DNA from: Amycolatopsis taiwanensis DSM 45107
GTDB lineage: Bacteria; Actinomycetota; Actinomycetes; Mycobacteriales; Pseudonocardiaceae
Length of the DNA stretch: 64,000 nucleotides
Assembly (NCBI RefSeq): GCF_000519205.1
Contig: NZ_JAFB01000008.1
Coordinates: 1-64,000, forward strand
Direction of reading: 5' to 3'
A program made the translations under genes and the position numbers. The notes beneath the pieces are model-generated. The model made no database searches and was not told the origin of the DNA. It worked only from the letters and a program-made list of their open reading frames with translations. This document shows positions 16,936 through 26,987 of this stretch, one piece after another. Position 1 is the first letter of the stretch. Every line of letters begins with the position of its first letter.

Positions 16936-18288
16936 ATGTCGCAGACGCAACCGGTCGATCCGCACCGCAGAAGCCGTAACCGCAACGCGCTCGCCGCGGT
17001 TGTCGGTTCGGTGCTCGAGTGGTACGACTTCTTCCTGTTCAGCACCTCCGCGGCGCTGGTGTTCGACAAGATCTTCTTTTCCGGTGAGTCGGAGTTCGCG
17101 GCGACCCTGGCGTCCTTCGCCACGTTCGCGGTCGGGTTCGCGGCCCGGCCGTTCGGCGGGCTGATCCTGGCTCACTTCGGCGACCGCTGGGGGCGCAAGC
17201 CCGTACTGCTGGCCACGCTGGTGCTGATGGGCTTCGGCACGCTCATCATCGGCGTCCTGCCCACCTATGCACAGATCGGTGTGTGGGCGCCCGCCTTGCT
17301 GGTGTTCTGCCGCATCCTGCAGGGGCTGGGTGTCGGCGCGGAACTCGGCGGCGCCTATGTCTGGACCACCGAGAGCGCCAAGCCCACCAACCGGGGCTTC
17401 TACGCGGCTCTGCCCGGCGCCGGTGAATTCATCGGCGTGGTGGCTGCGTCCGGCGCGATGTCGATCGTGTCGTCGCTGGACGAGGATCAGTTCCTCGGCT
17501 GGGGCTGGCGCCTGCCGTACCTGGCGTCGGTGATCGTGATCATCGCCGGGCTGGTGCTCCGGTACTTCTCGGAGGAGAGCGACACCTTCAAGGCGGCGGT
17601 TTCGGAAGGCAAGCAGCAGAAGGCGCCGGTGGTCACCGCGGTCCGCAGTCACGGCAAGACCATCGGCCTGATGATCGGTGCCGGCTGCGCGACCGCGATC
17701 GCGTCCTACTCGATCCAGGGCTACCTGCCCTCCTACACCACGCACCAGCTGGGACTGCCCAAGAACGTGGCGGTGATCGCGATCACCGTCGCGTCCGCGC
17801 TTTCGGTCTTCGGTATCCCGATCGGCGGGTGGCTGTCCGACCACGTCGGCCGCCGCCCGCTGATCATCGGCGGCGGCATCGCCATCGCCGTCTTCGCGGT
17901 GCCGTTCTGGCTGCTGGTGGGGACCCGGTCGCTGCCGCTGATCACGCTCGCCGTCTGCGTCGGATTCGGTATCCTGCTCAACTCGATGATCTTCGGCCCG
18001 GCCGGTTCGTTCTTCTCCGAACTGCTGCCGACCGAGGTCCGGTACACCGGCTTGGTGCTGGCGCGGGAAACCACCGCCGTCGTGTTCTCCGGCACGGCGC
18101 CGTTCGTCGCCGCGCTGCTGGTGCACGCCAACGGCGACCGCCCGTGGCTGCTCGCCGGGTACATGGCCCTCTCGGGGATCATCACCGCGGTTGCGGTGCG
18201 GTTCCTGCCGGAGACCGCTCCCCGTGCGGTGCGCCGCAAGGCGGCTGAACGCAAGGCACCGGCCGACGTCGGAATCGCAGAGGGGTAG
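16936..18288 (+). CDS. MFS metabolite:H+ symporter (MHS family), probable galactonate transporter
   Basis: A 450-residue, 12-helix transporter. SVLEWYDFFLFSTSAAL in helix 1, GDRWGRKPVLL between helices 2 and 3, and RILQGLGVGAELGGA place it in the metabolite:H+ symporter (ShiA/ProP/KgtP) branch rather than the usual DgoT branch of galactonate carriers. It begins with ATG after AAGGAG at a five-base spacing. It is followed two bases later by the sugar-acid kinase, and the rest of the operon breaks down D-galactonate, so import of this or a related acid is a strong contextual inference. Confidence 0.82.
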   Translation: MSQTQPVDPHRRSRNRNALAAVVGSVLEWYDFFLFSTSAALVFDKIFFSGESEFAATLASFATFAVGFAARPFGGLILAHFGDRWGRKPVLLATLVLMGFGTLIIGVLPTYAQIGVWAPALLVFCRILQGLGVGAELGGAYVWTTESAKPTNRGFYAALPGAGEFIGVVAASGAMSIVSSLDEDQFLGWGWRLPYLASVIVIIAGLVLRYFSEESDTFKAAVSEGKQQKAPVVTAVRSHGKTIGLMIGAGCATAIASYSIQGYLPSYTTHQLGLPKNVAVIAITVASALSVFGIPIGGWLSDHVGRRPLIIGGGIAIAVFAVPFWLLVGTRSLPLITLAVCVGFGILLNSMIFGPAGSFFSELLPTEVRYTGLVLARETTAVVFSGTAPFVAALLVHANGDRPWLLAGYMALSGIITAVAVRFLPETAPRAVRRKAAERKAPADVGIAEG

Positions 18289-18290
18289 TA

Positions 18291-19220
18291 GTGGCCGACC
18301 CGGAAGTACTTTGCCTGGGCGAAAGCATGGTCCTGCTGTCGCCGCGTGCCGGGCAACGCCTGGCCACGGCCCAGGAGATGGCCCTCGGCGTGGCGGGGGC
18401 CGAGTCGACCGTCGCCCAGTACCTTGCCGACCTGGGACACCGGGCGGCTTGGCTGAGCCGGGTCGGCTCCGGGCCGCTGGGCGACCAGGTCCTCGCGGCG
18501 GTCGCCGAGCCCGGCGTGGACGTGAGCTACGTGGAACGGGACCCGTCCGCGCCGACCGCCGTGTACTTCAAGGATCCGGCGCCCGAGGGAACGCTGGTGT
18601 ACTACTACCGCGCCGGGTCCGCGGCGTCGCGGCTCACGCCCCGATACCTGGACGGGCTGCCGATCGCGAGTGCGCGCCTGGTGCACCAGTCCGGGATCAC
18701 GCCCGCGCTGTCGGCCGGCTGCGCGGAGACCGCCACCGCGCTGTTCGAGCGCGCCCGCGCGGCAGGGGTGTCGTGCTCCTTCGACGTCAACTACCGCCCG
18801 GCGCTGTGGCGCGCCGAAGATGCCGCGGATCCGCTGCTTTCCCTTGCCCGGCAAGCGAATGTGGTGTTCGCCGGGCTCGACGAAGCGCGGCACGTGTGGG
18901 GCACCGACACCGCCCAGGCGGTCCGCGACCTGATCGGGTCCTCGATCACGGTCGTGGTGAAGAATGCCGATGTGGGGGCGACGGTGTTCGAACCGGGTGT
19001 CAGTCGGGGCACGTTCGTTCCCGCGCCGCGGGTCGACGTGGTCGAGCCGGTCGGCGCGGGCGACGCGTTCGCCGCCGGTTACCTTTCGGCCTGGCTCCGT
19101 GGCGCCGAAGCCGCGGAGCGGCTGCTGCTCGGCCATCGGACCGCGGCCTTCGCGCTCGGTTCGGTCTCCGATCATGCCGACGCCACCTCCCTGCGGAGAA
19201 CGGAAGAGCCGACAACATGA
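18291..19220 (+). CDS. PfkB-family sugar kinase, probable 2-keto-3-deoxygalactonate/gluconate kinase
   Basis: A ribokinase-fold kinase of 309 residues with N-terminal LCLGESMVLLSP, SFDVNYRPALW (KdgK-type substrate region) and the C-terminal PfkB signature PVGAGDAFAAGYLSAW with the catalytic Asp. It should phosphorylate 2-keto-3-deoxy-galactonate before aldol cleavage. E. coli DgoK belongs to a different fold, so this operon uses a KdgK-type enzyme instead. GTG start two bases after the transporter stop; its TGA overlaps the IclR ATG. Confidence 0.82.
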   Translation: MADPEVLCLGESMVLLSPRAGQRLATAQEMALGVAGAESTVAQYLADLGHRAAWLSRVGSGPLGDQVLAAVAEPGVDVSYVERDPSAPTAVYFKDPAPEGTLVYYYRAGSAASRLTPRYLDGLPIASARLVHQSGITPALSAGCAETATALFERARAAGVSCSFDVNYRPALWRAEDAADPLLSLARQANVVFAGLDEARHVWGTDTAQAVRDLIGSSITVVVKNADVGATVFEPGVSRGTFVPAPRVDVVEPVGAGDAFAAGYLSAWLRGAEAAERLLLGHRTAAFALGSVSDHADATSLRRTEEPTT

Positions 19221-19960
19221 GTCAGGCCGTCGAGCGTGCCATCCAGATCCTGGAGATGTTGACCATTGGGCCGCAGCACCCGAACGCGGTCGCCGAACGG
19301 TTCGGCGTCCACCGGACGACCGCGCTGCGCCTGCTGCAGGACCTGTGCCAGGGCGGTCTCGCGCGCAAGCGGGAGGACGGCACCTTCGCGGTCGGCTACC
19401 GGCTGGCCGGCCTGGCGCAGGCCGCGCTCGACCAGTTCGACCTGCGCGGCGTCGCGCACCCGCATCTGGCTGAGCTGGGCCGGAAACTTCGTCTCACGGT
19501 GCACATCGCCACGGTCGACGACGGGCGCGTGATCTACGTCGACAAGATCGAGCCGCCGGGCACGATCCGGCTGTACTCCCAGATCGGCAAGCCGGTCGTG
19601 CTCCACACCTCGGGGGTCGGCAAGACCATCCTGGCGTTCATGCCGGAGGACGAGCGCGCCCAGTTGCTGCGCGGCTACGACTATCAGCGGTTCACCGACG
19701 CGACGATCACGACGGCCGAGGGGTTCGCCGCGCGGCTGCGCGAGATCCGGGAGCGTGGCTGGGGAGAGGACGACGGGGAGTACGAGTCGTACGTCAATTG
19801 CGTGGCCGTCCCGGTCCGGGACGGCACATCGGCCGTGCGCACCGCGATATCGGTGACGGCCTTGAAGGCACAGATAGACCTGGCCGGCCTGCGCCAGCAC
19901 CTGCCGGCCATCCGCAATGCCGCACAGGCGATTTCCCGAGCATTGGGATGGACGTCATGA
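19217..19960 (+). CDS. IclR family transcriptional regulator
   Basis: A 247-residue regulator with an N-terminal winged helix (AVAERFGVHRTTALRLLQDL) and a C-terminal GAF-like effector domain (TVDDGRVIYVDKIEPPG, SGVGKTILAFMP, VNCVAVPV). It sits within the operon, overlapping both the kinase stop and the aldolase start by ATGA junctions, which suggests feedback control of the genes it is transcribed with. The likely effector is galactonate or a keto-deoxy derivative; the likely site is the GTGCA palindrome upstream of the transporter. Confidence 0.87.
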   Translation: MSQAVERAIQILEMLTIGPQHPNAVAERFGVHRTTALRLLQDLCQGGLARKREDGTFAVGYRLAGLAQAALDQFDLRGVAHPHLAELGRKLRLTVHIATVDDGRVIYVDKIEPPGTIRLYSQIGKPVVLHTSGVGKTILAFMPEDERAQLLRGYDYQRFTDATITTAEGFAARLREIRERGWGEDDGEYESYVNCVAVPVRDGTSAVRTAISVTALKAQIDLAGLRQHLPAIRNAAQAISRALGWTS

Positions 19961-20586
19961 ACGAATCCGGGCGACTGTTCGCCGAGGCCTTTTCCAAGCT
20001 GCCGTTGATGGCCATCCTGCGCGGTTTCTCCGTCGAGGAGACGGTGAAGGTAAGCCGGCGCGCCTGGGACGTGGGCATCGAGCTGGTCGAAGTTCCGGTG
20101 CAGGGCGAGACCGCGGTGGCCGCGCTCCGGGCCGCGGTCGAGGCGGGCAAGGAACGTGACGCGGTGGTCGGCGCGGGTACGGTGACGACCATCGAGCGGG
20201 TCGAACTTGCCGCGCGTGCGGGCGCCCGGTTCACCGTGGCGCCCGGGTTTTCGCCCGTCGTCGCCCAGGCGTCGCTCGCGGCAGGCCTGCCACACCTGCC
20301 GGGCGTCGCGACCGCGTCCGAGATCCAGCAGGCGGAGGCCCTGGGCCTCACCTGGCTGAAAGCGTTCCCAGCCGCCGACCTCGGGTCACGCTGGATCACC
20401 GCGATGGCAGGCCCGTTCCCGGAGGCGCGGTTCGTCGCGACCGGCGGCATGAACCTGAACAACACCAAGGAATTCCTCGACGCGGGCGCGGCGGCGGTGT
20501 CGTTGGGCTCCGCACTGTCCGATGCGGACCAGTTCGCCCGGCTGCCCGAGCTCATCGAGACCATCCACGGAGGGGCCGGCCGATGA
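19957..20586 (+). CDS. dgoA: 2-dehydro-3-deoxy-6-phosphogalactonate aldolase (KDPG/KDPGal aldolase family)
   Basis: A class I aldolase of 209 residues, the normal size. LMAILRGFSVEE, the GAGTV motif, FTVAPGFSP and the Schiff-base lysine in TWLKAFPAADLG are present, followed by ATGGMNLNN for phosphate binding. It splits the phosphorylated keto-deoxy acid into pyruvate and glyceraldehyde 3-phosphate. The ILRG and GMNLNN forms and the neighbouring galactonate dehydratase favour the galacto series (DgoA). ATG overlaps the IclR stop; its stop overlaps the dgoD ATG. Confidence 0.85.
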   Translation: MNESGRLFAEAFSKLPLMAILRGFSVEETVKVSRRAWDVGIELVEVPVQGETAVAALRAAVEAGKERDAVVGAGTVTTIERVELAARAGARFTVAPGFSPVVAQASLAAGLPHLPGVATASEIQQAEALGLTWLKAFPAADLGSRWITAMAGPFPEARFVATGGMNLNNTKEFLDAGAAAVSLGSALSDADQFARLPELIETIHGGAGR

Positions 20587-21728
20587 AGATCACCGCCTTG
20601 GAGACGTTCTCCGTCGCACCGCGCTGGCTGTTTCTGGCCGTGCGTACCGACGAAGGCATCACGGGATGGGGCGAACCGGTCGTCGAGGGGCGTTCGGCGA
20701 CGGTCGCCGCGGCCGTTGAGGAACTCTCGGACTATCTCGCCGGCCAGGACCCGTTCCGCATCGAGGACCACTGGCAGGTGCTGACCAAGGGCGGTTTCTA
20801 CCGTGGGGGCCCGATTCTGTCGAGTGCGGTGGCCGGGATCGACCAGGCGTTGTGGGATATCAAGGGCAAAGCGCTCGGTGTGCCCGTCCACGAACTGCTC
20901 GGCGGTGCGGTGCGCGATCGCATGCGCACCTATTCGTGGATCGCCGGTGACGAACCCGGGGAGGTCGCCGAGCACGCGCTCGAGCGCCTGCAGCAGGGCT
21001 TCGACGCGGTGAAGATGAACGCGGCCGGGAAACTACGGGCGCTGGAGTCGAAGGCGGAACTCGACCTTCTGGTGGGGCGCGTCGCCGCGGTGCGGGAGGC
21101 GATCGGCGATCAGGCCGACATCGCCATCGACTTCCACGGCCGGCTCTCGCCCGCGCTCGCCCGGGAAGCGTGCCGCCTGCTCGAACCCCTGCATCCGCTG
21201 TTCGTGGAAGAGCCGATCGTGCCCGAGCTGACCGCGGACTTCGGGCGTATCTGCGCCGCCACCACGGTGCCCATCGCGACCGGGGAGCGGCTGTACTCGC
21301 GCTGGGATTTCCGGGACCTGCTCGGCTCCGGAATCGCGGTCGCGCAGCCGGACCTGTCCCACGCCGGCGGGATTTCCGAGGTGCGCCGGATCGCGGCCAT
21401 GGCCGAGGCGTACGGCGTGTCCCTCGCCCCGCACTGCCCGCTCGGCCCGATCGCGTTCGCGGCCTCGCTGCAGATCGACTTCGCCAGCCCCAACGCGTTG
21501 ATTCAGGAGACCAGCCTGGGCATTCACTACAACACCGGCGCCGACCTCCTCGACTACCTCGTGGACGCGAGCGTGTTCGACTTCCGGGACAGTCACCTCG
21601 CCCGGCCGACGGGCGCGGGGCTGGGCATCGAGGTCGACGAGGCGGCCGTGCGCAAGGCCGCCGAGGTGGGGCAGCGCTGGCGCAATCCCGTGTGGCGCAA
21701 CGCCGACGGATCGCTGACCGAATGGTGA
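20583..21728 (+). CDS. dgoD: D-galactonate dehydratase
   Basis: An enolase-superfamily acid-sugar dehydratase of 381 residues, the usual DgoD length. Metal ligands are Asp in IAIDFHGRLS, Glu in FVEEPIVPE and Glu in IATGERLYSR; general acid/base histidines are in the FHG segment and LAPHCPLGPIA. It dehydrates D-galactonate to 2-keto-3-deoxygalactonate, the first enzymatic step. Last gene of a five-gene operon joined by overlaps, it completes a De Ley-Doudoroff galactonate route (import, dehydration, phosphorylation, cleavage). Confidence 0.9.
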   Translation: MKITALETFSVAPRWLFLAVRTDEGITGWGEPVVEGRSATVAAAVEELSDYLAGQDPFRIEDHWQVLTKGGFYRGGPILSSAVAGIDQALWDIKGKALGVPVHELLGGAVRDRMRTYSWIAGDEPGEVAEHALERLQQGFDAVKMNAAGKLRALESKAELDLLVGRVAAVREAIGDQADIAIDFHGRLSPALAREACRLLEPLHPLFVEEPIVPELTADFGRICAATTVPIATGERLYSRWDFRDLLGSGIAVAQPDLSHAGGISEVRRIAAMAEAYGVSLAPHCPLGPIAFAASLQIDFASPNALIQETSLGIHYNTGADLLDYLVDASVFDFRDSHLARPTGAGLGIEVDEAAVRKAAEVGQRWRNPVWRNADGSLTEW

Positions 21729-21758
21729 GCCGGCCCGTTCCTACTCGTTCGGCAGCAA

Positions 21759-22337
21759 CTACTGCTCCCGGTCCACGGTGATGGCCGAACGCTTGGCGTG
21801 GGGTCGCGGGTTGTCCGCCATGTCGCCGAACCCCTCGCGCAGGATGCGATGCACGGTCTCGTCCAAAGTGGACGTTTGGGGAATGATCCGCTCCTCGGCG
21901 AAACCGAGCTGATCGCCTGCGCGGTACCACTCCCGCATCTCGTCGATGCCGAATTCTGCGGCCTGGGGCCGTGTTCCGTGGCGGCGCAGCGTCTCCTCCC
22001 AGGCCACATCGAAGTAGTAGAACACGGTCTTGCCGAGGTGGTCGTTACGCAGGTCGCCGAGCATGTTCGCGTAACGTTCGGCGCGCATGATGCCCTCGAC
22101 GATCACGTTCCACCCTCGATCGAGAGCAAACCTCGCGGCTGCGGAGATCAGCTCGATGTTGGCCCCACCGGACACGTCGCGCTCCTTGAGCACGACGCGC
22201 CGGAAATAGTCCTGTTCGATGAGCGCCACGCTGCGGCCGAGATGACCGCGCAACCGGCGCGCCGTCGAGGACTTGCCCGATCCCGAGGGGCCGCGGAGCA
22301 CGACAAGACGAGTGTCCTCGGTCCCAATGTGGGTCAT
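21759..22337 (-). CDS. P-loop nucleotide kinase-like ATPase
   Basis: A 192-residue AAA/kinase-like protein. The Walker A motif RGPSGSGKSSTARRL lies at residues 15-29, followed by VIVEGIMRAERYANML and a lid with RHGTRPQAAEFG. This resembles small kinases related to shikimate/gluconate kinase and chloramphenicol phosphotransferase families, with ATP binding clear but acceptor unknown. It starts at 22337; codons further upstream run into the metal-exporter promoter. It converges with dgoD and is divergent from the CDF gene. Confidence 0.75.
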   Translation of the reverse strand: MTHIGTEDTRLVVLRGPSGSGKSSTARRLRGHLGRSVALIEQDYFRRVVLKERDVSGGANIELISAAARFALDRGWNVIVEGIMRAERYANMLGDLRNDHLGKTVFYYFDVAWEETLRRHGTRPQAAEFGIDEMREWYRAGDQLGFAEERIIPQTSTLDETVHRILREGFGDMADNPRPHAKRSAITVDREQ

Positions 22338-22392
22338 GACCGGCAGCTTAGCGGCGCCTGGCCCCCATCGGGCGGATCCACGCCGACATTGG

Positions 22393-22420
22393 TTGACGTA
22401 TGCGCATGTTTGCATATATC
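22393..22420 (+). promoter_or_regulatory. Promoter with inverted repeat, likely metal-responsive
   Basis: TTGACG (22393-22398) and TATATC (22415-22420) are spaced by 16 bases. Between and across them lies the inverted repeat TATGC (22399-22403) / GCATA (22412-22416), similar in type to sites of ArsR/SmtB metal sensors. It precedes the CDF exporter start by about 40 bases. No ArsR gene is in the window, so the regulator would act from elsewhere. Confidence 0.55.
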
Positions 22421-22461
22421 TTTCGCGCTGTAGGGAGACGTGAACCCGAAGGAGTCCACTG

Positions 22462-23463
<1,002 letters not shown>

Positions 23464-23565
23464 CCGCGCGGGATGCCGGCCGATAAACCGCCTGACCCGT
23501 GGCGTTCGGATTCGCGCGAACGCCCAAGGTCAGACGGAGTTCCGGTCGGGTGTCGGTACGGACTC

Positions 23566-25380
23566 TCAGCCTGCCAACGGCAGCGTGACCGAGGTGGCCG
23601 CGAGGGTGAAGGTGAGCGTGTCGTCCAGCCTCGGCAGAGCCGGGTCGAACAACATTGCGTCGGTGCCGCCGACGATCAGCCCGAGCCGGTGCCCGGCTGG
23701 GACGACGTGATCCAGACCGGTGAGCGGGAAGGTGATCGTGTACGGCGTGCCCGGGGTGAGCGCGACACCGTGCTCGAGAGAGGCGTAATGCCCGAGGTCG
23801 GCCCAGCCGACCGCGACGATCACATGGTCCACGTCGACCAGATCGGCGGTCGTGTCGAGGAAGCACGCGCTGTCGGCCGCACTGCTTTCACCCCAGCACG
23901 ATCGGGTGTCGAGGTTCTTGATGCCGGAGCCGTACTCCACGGTGTTGCGCGTGCTCGCCGGTCCGTAGTCGACCAGCGCGACGCCGAGGCGGGCCACCGG
24001 CTTGTCCGAGCTCGCCGTGACGGTCACCGACGGCGTGCCGGACAGCCGCTCCGGCCTCGTCAGCGGGTCGGTGGTGAACACCGCCCGGGCTGTCGAGTCT
24101 TGAGTGGCCCACTGCTCACGATCGATGGCCGGATCGTCGACCACTGTCGCCGTTCCCACGCCTGGCCGGTTCGCCAGCGTTCCCCCGGCCGACGGCCACA
24201 GAGTGCCTTGCCGGGTCGCCGCCGGCCACTGCGGCAAATCGACCCACTGGCCGGGGGTTTGTTCGAGATGGATGGCCGGCTCCCGCTCGATGCCGTTGCG
24301 CACGCCGAGCAGCCAGCGGTCGAACCACCGGTGCAAGGTCGCGACCCACTGCTCACGCTGCAGGTCGAAGGGATCGGTGTGCCCGGCCTGGCTCAGCCAC
24401 GCCTTGCGGGTCACCCCGGCCCGGCCGATCGCGTCCCACCAGAGGGTGAACTGGTTGGGGGCCACGGCGCCGTCCTGGAAACCCTGCACGGAGAACACGC
24501 TCGCGTGCACATTCTTGGCGTTCGCGGCGTAGTTCAGCTGTTTCCAGTACTCGTTATAATCGCCGTTCGTGCCCGCTCGCGCGGCGTTGTCCTGTTCATA
24601 GGGCTGGCACAGTTGCGCCGCGCGCTCGTTGTAGGTGAAGGCCGAGCCGTCGTTCTCCGGTGTGACGATGGGAGAGCCGTTGGCGATGTGCTGGGCGTAA
24701 TTGTCGCTGACCGATTCGATCGGCACCACGGTCTTCAGGCCGTCGATACCGGAGGCGGCCATCCCGATCGCGGTGGTGCCGTCCTGCGACTTGCCGATCG
24801 CACCGACCGCACCGTTTGCCCAGCCCGCCTTGACGGTGTCCTGGCCGGCTGGCGAGCGGAAGCCGCGTGCCCGGCCGTTGAGCCAGTTCACCACGGCGTT
24901 TCCGGAGGCGACATCGTCGAAACAGCCCGACGACCGGTTCGTGCCGCCGACATCGACCAGCACCACGGCGTACCCGCGTGGGACGAAGTAATTGTCGTAG
25001 AACAACGGGAACTGCTCGGGCGTCCCGTCCGCCGCATAGGTCTTCTTCTGGTTTTCGTTCCCCCGCCCGCAACAGGCGTAGTACGGGCTGACATCCATGA
25101 TCACCGGCACCCGCCGGCCACGGGCGGCGGGTTCGGCGGGCCGGATGATGTCAGCGGCGACCCGATCGATCCGGCCGTCGCGGTCGAGATCCTGGCCGGT
25201 CTCCACCCAGGCCGTCTCCCGTATCGCGTTCTGATAGGAAAACACCGGCTGACTGACGCCGTCGCGAAGCACGAACGCGGGCGGCTCGGCCGAAGCCGCC
25301 GGAGCACCGGTCACGGCCAGGACGAACGCGGTGAGGACGACGAGCACGCTGGAAGCACTTCGCCGGGTGAACCCGATCAT
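23566..25380 (-). CDS. Secreted Xaa-Pro dipeptidyl-peptidase-like S15 peptidase
   Basis: A 604-residue CocE/PepX-family serine hydrolase. Residues 1-32 form a Sec signal ending ASAEPP. The nucleophile is Ser198 in GKSQDGTT (PepX more usually has GxSYxG), the acid/base pair lies in the downstream alpha/beta core (GFQDGAV, SQAGHTDPF with the likely His), and the C-terminal jelly-roll domain runs from about residue 400. It probably trims Xaa-Pro dipeptides from peptides outside the cell. Family members can also be esterases. The long frame beyond 25380 is not signal-like, so I start here. Confidence 0.83.
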   Translation of the reverse strand: MIGFTRRSASSVLVVLTAFVLAVTGAPAASAEPPAFVLRDGVSQPVFSYQNAIRETAWVETGQDLDRDGRIDRVAADIIRPAEPAARGRRVPVIMDVSPYYACCGRGNENQKKTYAADGTPEQFPLFYDNYFVPRGYAVVLVDVGGTNRSSGCFDDVASGNAVVNWLNGRARGFRSPAGQDTVKAGWANGAVGAIGKSQDGTTAIGMAASGIDGLKTVVPIESVSDNYAQHIANGSPIVTPENDGSAFTYNERAAQLCQPYEQDNAARAGTNGDYNEYWKQLNYAANAKNVHASVFSVQGFQDGAVAPNQFTLWWDAIGRAGVTRKAWLSQAGHTDPFDLQREQWVATLHRWFDRWLLGVRNGIEREPAIHLEQTPGQWVDLPQWPAATRQGTLWPSAGGTLANRPGVGTATVVDDPAIDREQWATQDSTARAVFTTDPLTRPERLSGTPSVTVTASSDKPVARLGVALVDYGPASTRNTVEYGSGIKNLDTRSCWGESSAADSACFLDTTADLVDVDHVIVAVGWADLGHYASLEHGVALTPGTPYTITFPLTGLDHVVPAGHRLGLIVGGTDAMLFDPALPRLDDTLTFTLAATSVTLPLAG

Positions 25381-25541
25381 GCCGGTCAGTATCGCAGGCC
25401 ATGATCGGTAACCGGAAGCACAGATCCAGACCTCTGTGCTGTAGTTGCCCTTTGCTGCAACTGGAGAGGATGGGCCGCACCGGCGTCCCGCCGCGCTGAT
25501 CTCCCCGTGGTGCGCACCGGGCGTGCCGTCACCAACACAAA

Positions 25542-25558
25542 TACTAGTTGAAATAGTA
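25542..25558. promoter_or_regulatory. Candidate BlaI operator
   Basis: TACTA-GTTGAAA-TAGTA is an inverted repeat 114 bases before the BlaI start, in an A+T-rich pocket. BlaI/MecI/CopY-type repressors bind dyads with TAC...GTA edges, so autoregulation is likely. A related pattern lies before the broken oxidase at 29051. Confidence 0.6.
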
Positions 25559-25671
25559 GGATCGGGTGATCGCTTGCTGTGCTGGGACGACTCCCGGCCG
25601 ACTCCGAGCTGCTGGTGGCCGATATCCTGAGGGAACCGACGGCACTGATCACAGTGGAGGAGAGGGCGAAG

Positions 25672-26034
25672 ATGTTCGGTCTCGGTGACCTCGAATCCGC
25701 GGTGATGAACGTGCTGTGGGGCACCGCGGAGCCGGCCAAGGTCCGCGAGGTCCTTGATCGGCTGGACACGCCGAAGCAGCTCGCGTACACGACCGTCATG
25801 ACGGTGCTCGACAACCTGCACCGCAAGGGCTGGGTGGAGCGCGAACTCGACGGCAAGGCCTACCGGTACGTGCCGGCGATCAGCCGGGAAGAGGCCGCCG
25901 CTCGCGCCTTGCGGGACATTGTGGATTCCTCCGGTGATCCGGAGGGTGTGCTGCTGCACTTCGCGCAGTCGGTGTCGGAGGAGGAGACCGAGGTGCTGCG
26001 CAAGGGGCTGCGCCGGAAGGCTCGCCGGAAGTGA
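25672..26034 (+). CDS. BlaI/MecI/CopY family repressor
   Basis: A 120-residue winged-helix repressor: GDLESAVMNVLWG at the start, the recognition helix TTVMTVLDNLHRKGWVER, then AYRYVPAISREEAAA leading to a dimerisation helix. The ATG at 25672 follows the purine tract GGAGGAGAGGG. The stop overlaps the GTG of the M56 protein gene (GTGA), the standard arrangement of a repressor and its membrane protease. In actinobacteria such pairs control cell-wall stress or redox/copper functions; the targets here are not proven. Confidence 0.9.
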   Translation: MFGLGDLESAVMNVLWGTAEPAKVREVLDRLDTPKQLAYTTVMTVLDNLHRKGWVERELDGKAYRYVPAISREEAAARALRDIVDSSGDPEGVLLHFAQSVSEEETEVLRKGLRRKARRK

Positions 26035-26987
26035 TCGCCGCCCTGTCGCTGCTGGCCGGCGCCGTCGCGGCGGGCTGGCTGGTGCCGGGCGGGTTACGCG
26101 CGCTGGACCGCGGTCGGCGCGATCCCGCGATGCTGATCGTGTGCTGGCTGCTGTCGATGCTGGGGGTGGCGCTCACCGCGGTGGCCGCGGTGATCCTGCT
26201 GCTCCTGCCGACCCAGGGATCGCTGGGCGGCCTGCTGGCCACTGCGCACACTTGCTGGCGAGCGATCCAGCACGGCTCACCGCCCGCGGTGGAACAAGTC
26301 GGCGGGCTGCTCGGCGTGCTCGTGCTGCTGGTTCTCGCGGCTCGCCTGGTGATCGCCGGAATCGTGGGGATCCGTCAGCGCGCGCGGATGAGGCGCGAGC
26401 AGTTGGCGACGCTGCGCATCGCCGGGCGTTCGGACGGCGGGATGCCCGCGACGCTGTGGCTGGCGCACGACCGGCCGCTGGCCTTCAGTTTGGGGGGACG
26501 GCGTGGCGTGATCGTCGCCACCGAGGGGCTGCACCGGCATCTGCCGGGCGACGCGGTCGCCGCGGTGCTCGCGCACGAGCGTGCCCACCTGAAGGGCAAG
26601 CACCATCAGCTGATCGCGCTCGCCGAATGTCTGCGGCTGGCTTTGCCGTTCCTGCCGCTGTTCCGGCAGGCCACAGCGGCATTGCGTGAACTCGTCGAAC
26701 TCGCGGCCGACGTGGCGGCCACGCGCGAATGCGGTGCCCGCGCCGTGCGATCGGCACTGCTGGGGGTCTCCGGTTGCGGCGCACCCGCCGCCGCGTTGGC
26801 CATGGCGCGCGACGCCGTGGATCTGCGGCTCGCCCGCCTGGAGCGGGGCGTCCTGCCGCCCGCAGGGTTGCGTCGCGCCGCGATCTGCGGTGCCGCGGGC
26901 ATGACGGCCGCGGCGCTACCTTTCGTGGCAAGTGCGGCACTGGCTCTGTCGATCGTGATCGTCGCCTGCCCGTTCGTCGGCTCCTGA
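26031..26987 (+). CDS. M56 family membrane metalloprotease (BlaR1-like, no sensor domain)
   Basis: A 318-residue protein with N-terminal membrane helices (about residues 1-18, 35-60, 92-114), a zinc protease motif AHERAHLKGKHH with His182, Glu183, His186, a helix near 200 and a final helix near 290-315. It is much shorter than BlaR1 and lacks a penicillin-binding sensor domain. It should cleave or inactivate the adjacent BlaI repressor after a signal. GTG start overlaps the repressor stop. Confidence 0.85.
   Translation: MIAALSLLAGAVAAGWLVPGGLRALDRGRRDPAMLIVCWLLSMLGVALTAVAAVILLLLPTQGSLGGLLATAHTCWRAIQHGSPPAVEQVGGLLGVLVLLVLAARLVIAGIVGIRQRARMRREQLATLRIAGRSDGGMPATLWLAHDRPLAFSLGGRRGVIVATEGLHRHLPGDAVAAVLAHERAHLKGKHHQLIALAECLRLALPFLPLFRQATAALRELVELAADVAATRECGARAVRSALLGVSGCGAPAAALAMARDAVDLRLARLERGVLPPAGLRRAAICGAAGMTAAALPFVASAALALSIVIVACPFVGS

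Noticed and set aside
23473-25404. 643-codon plus-strand frame opposite the PepX-like gene
   Set aside because: Shadow of a gene with signal peptide, nucleophile motif and normal length.
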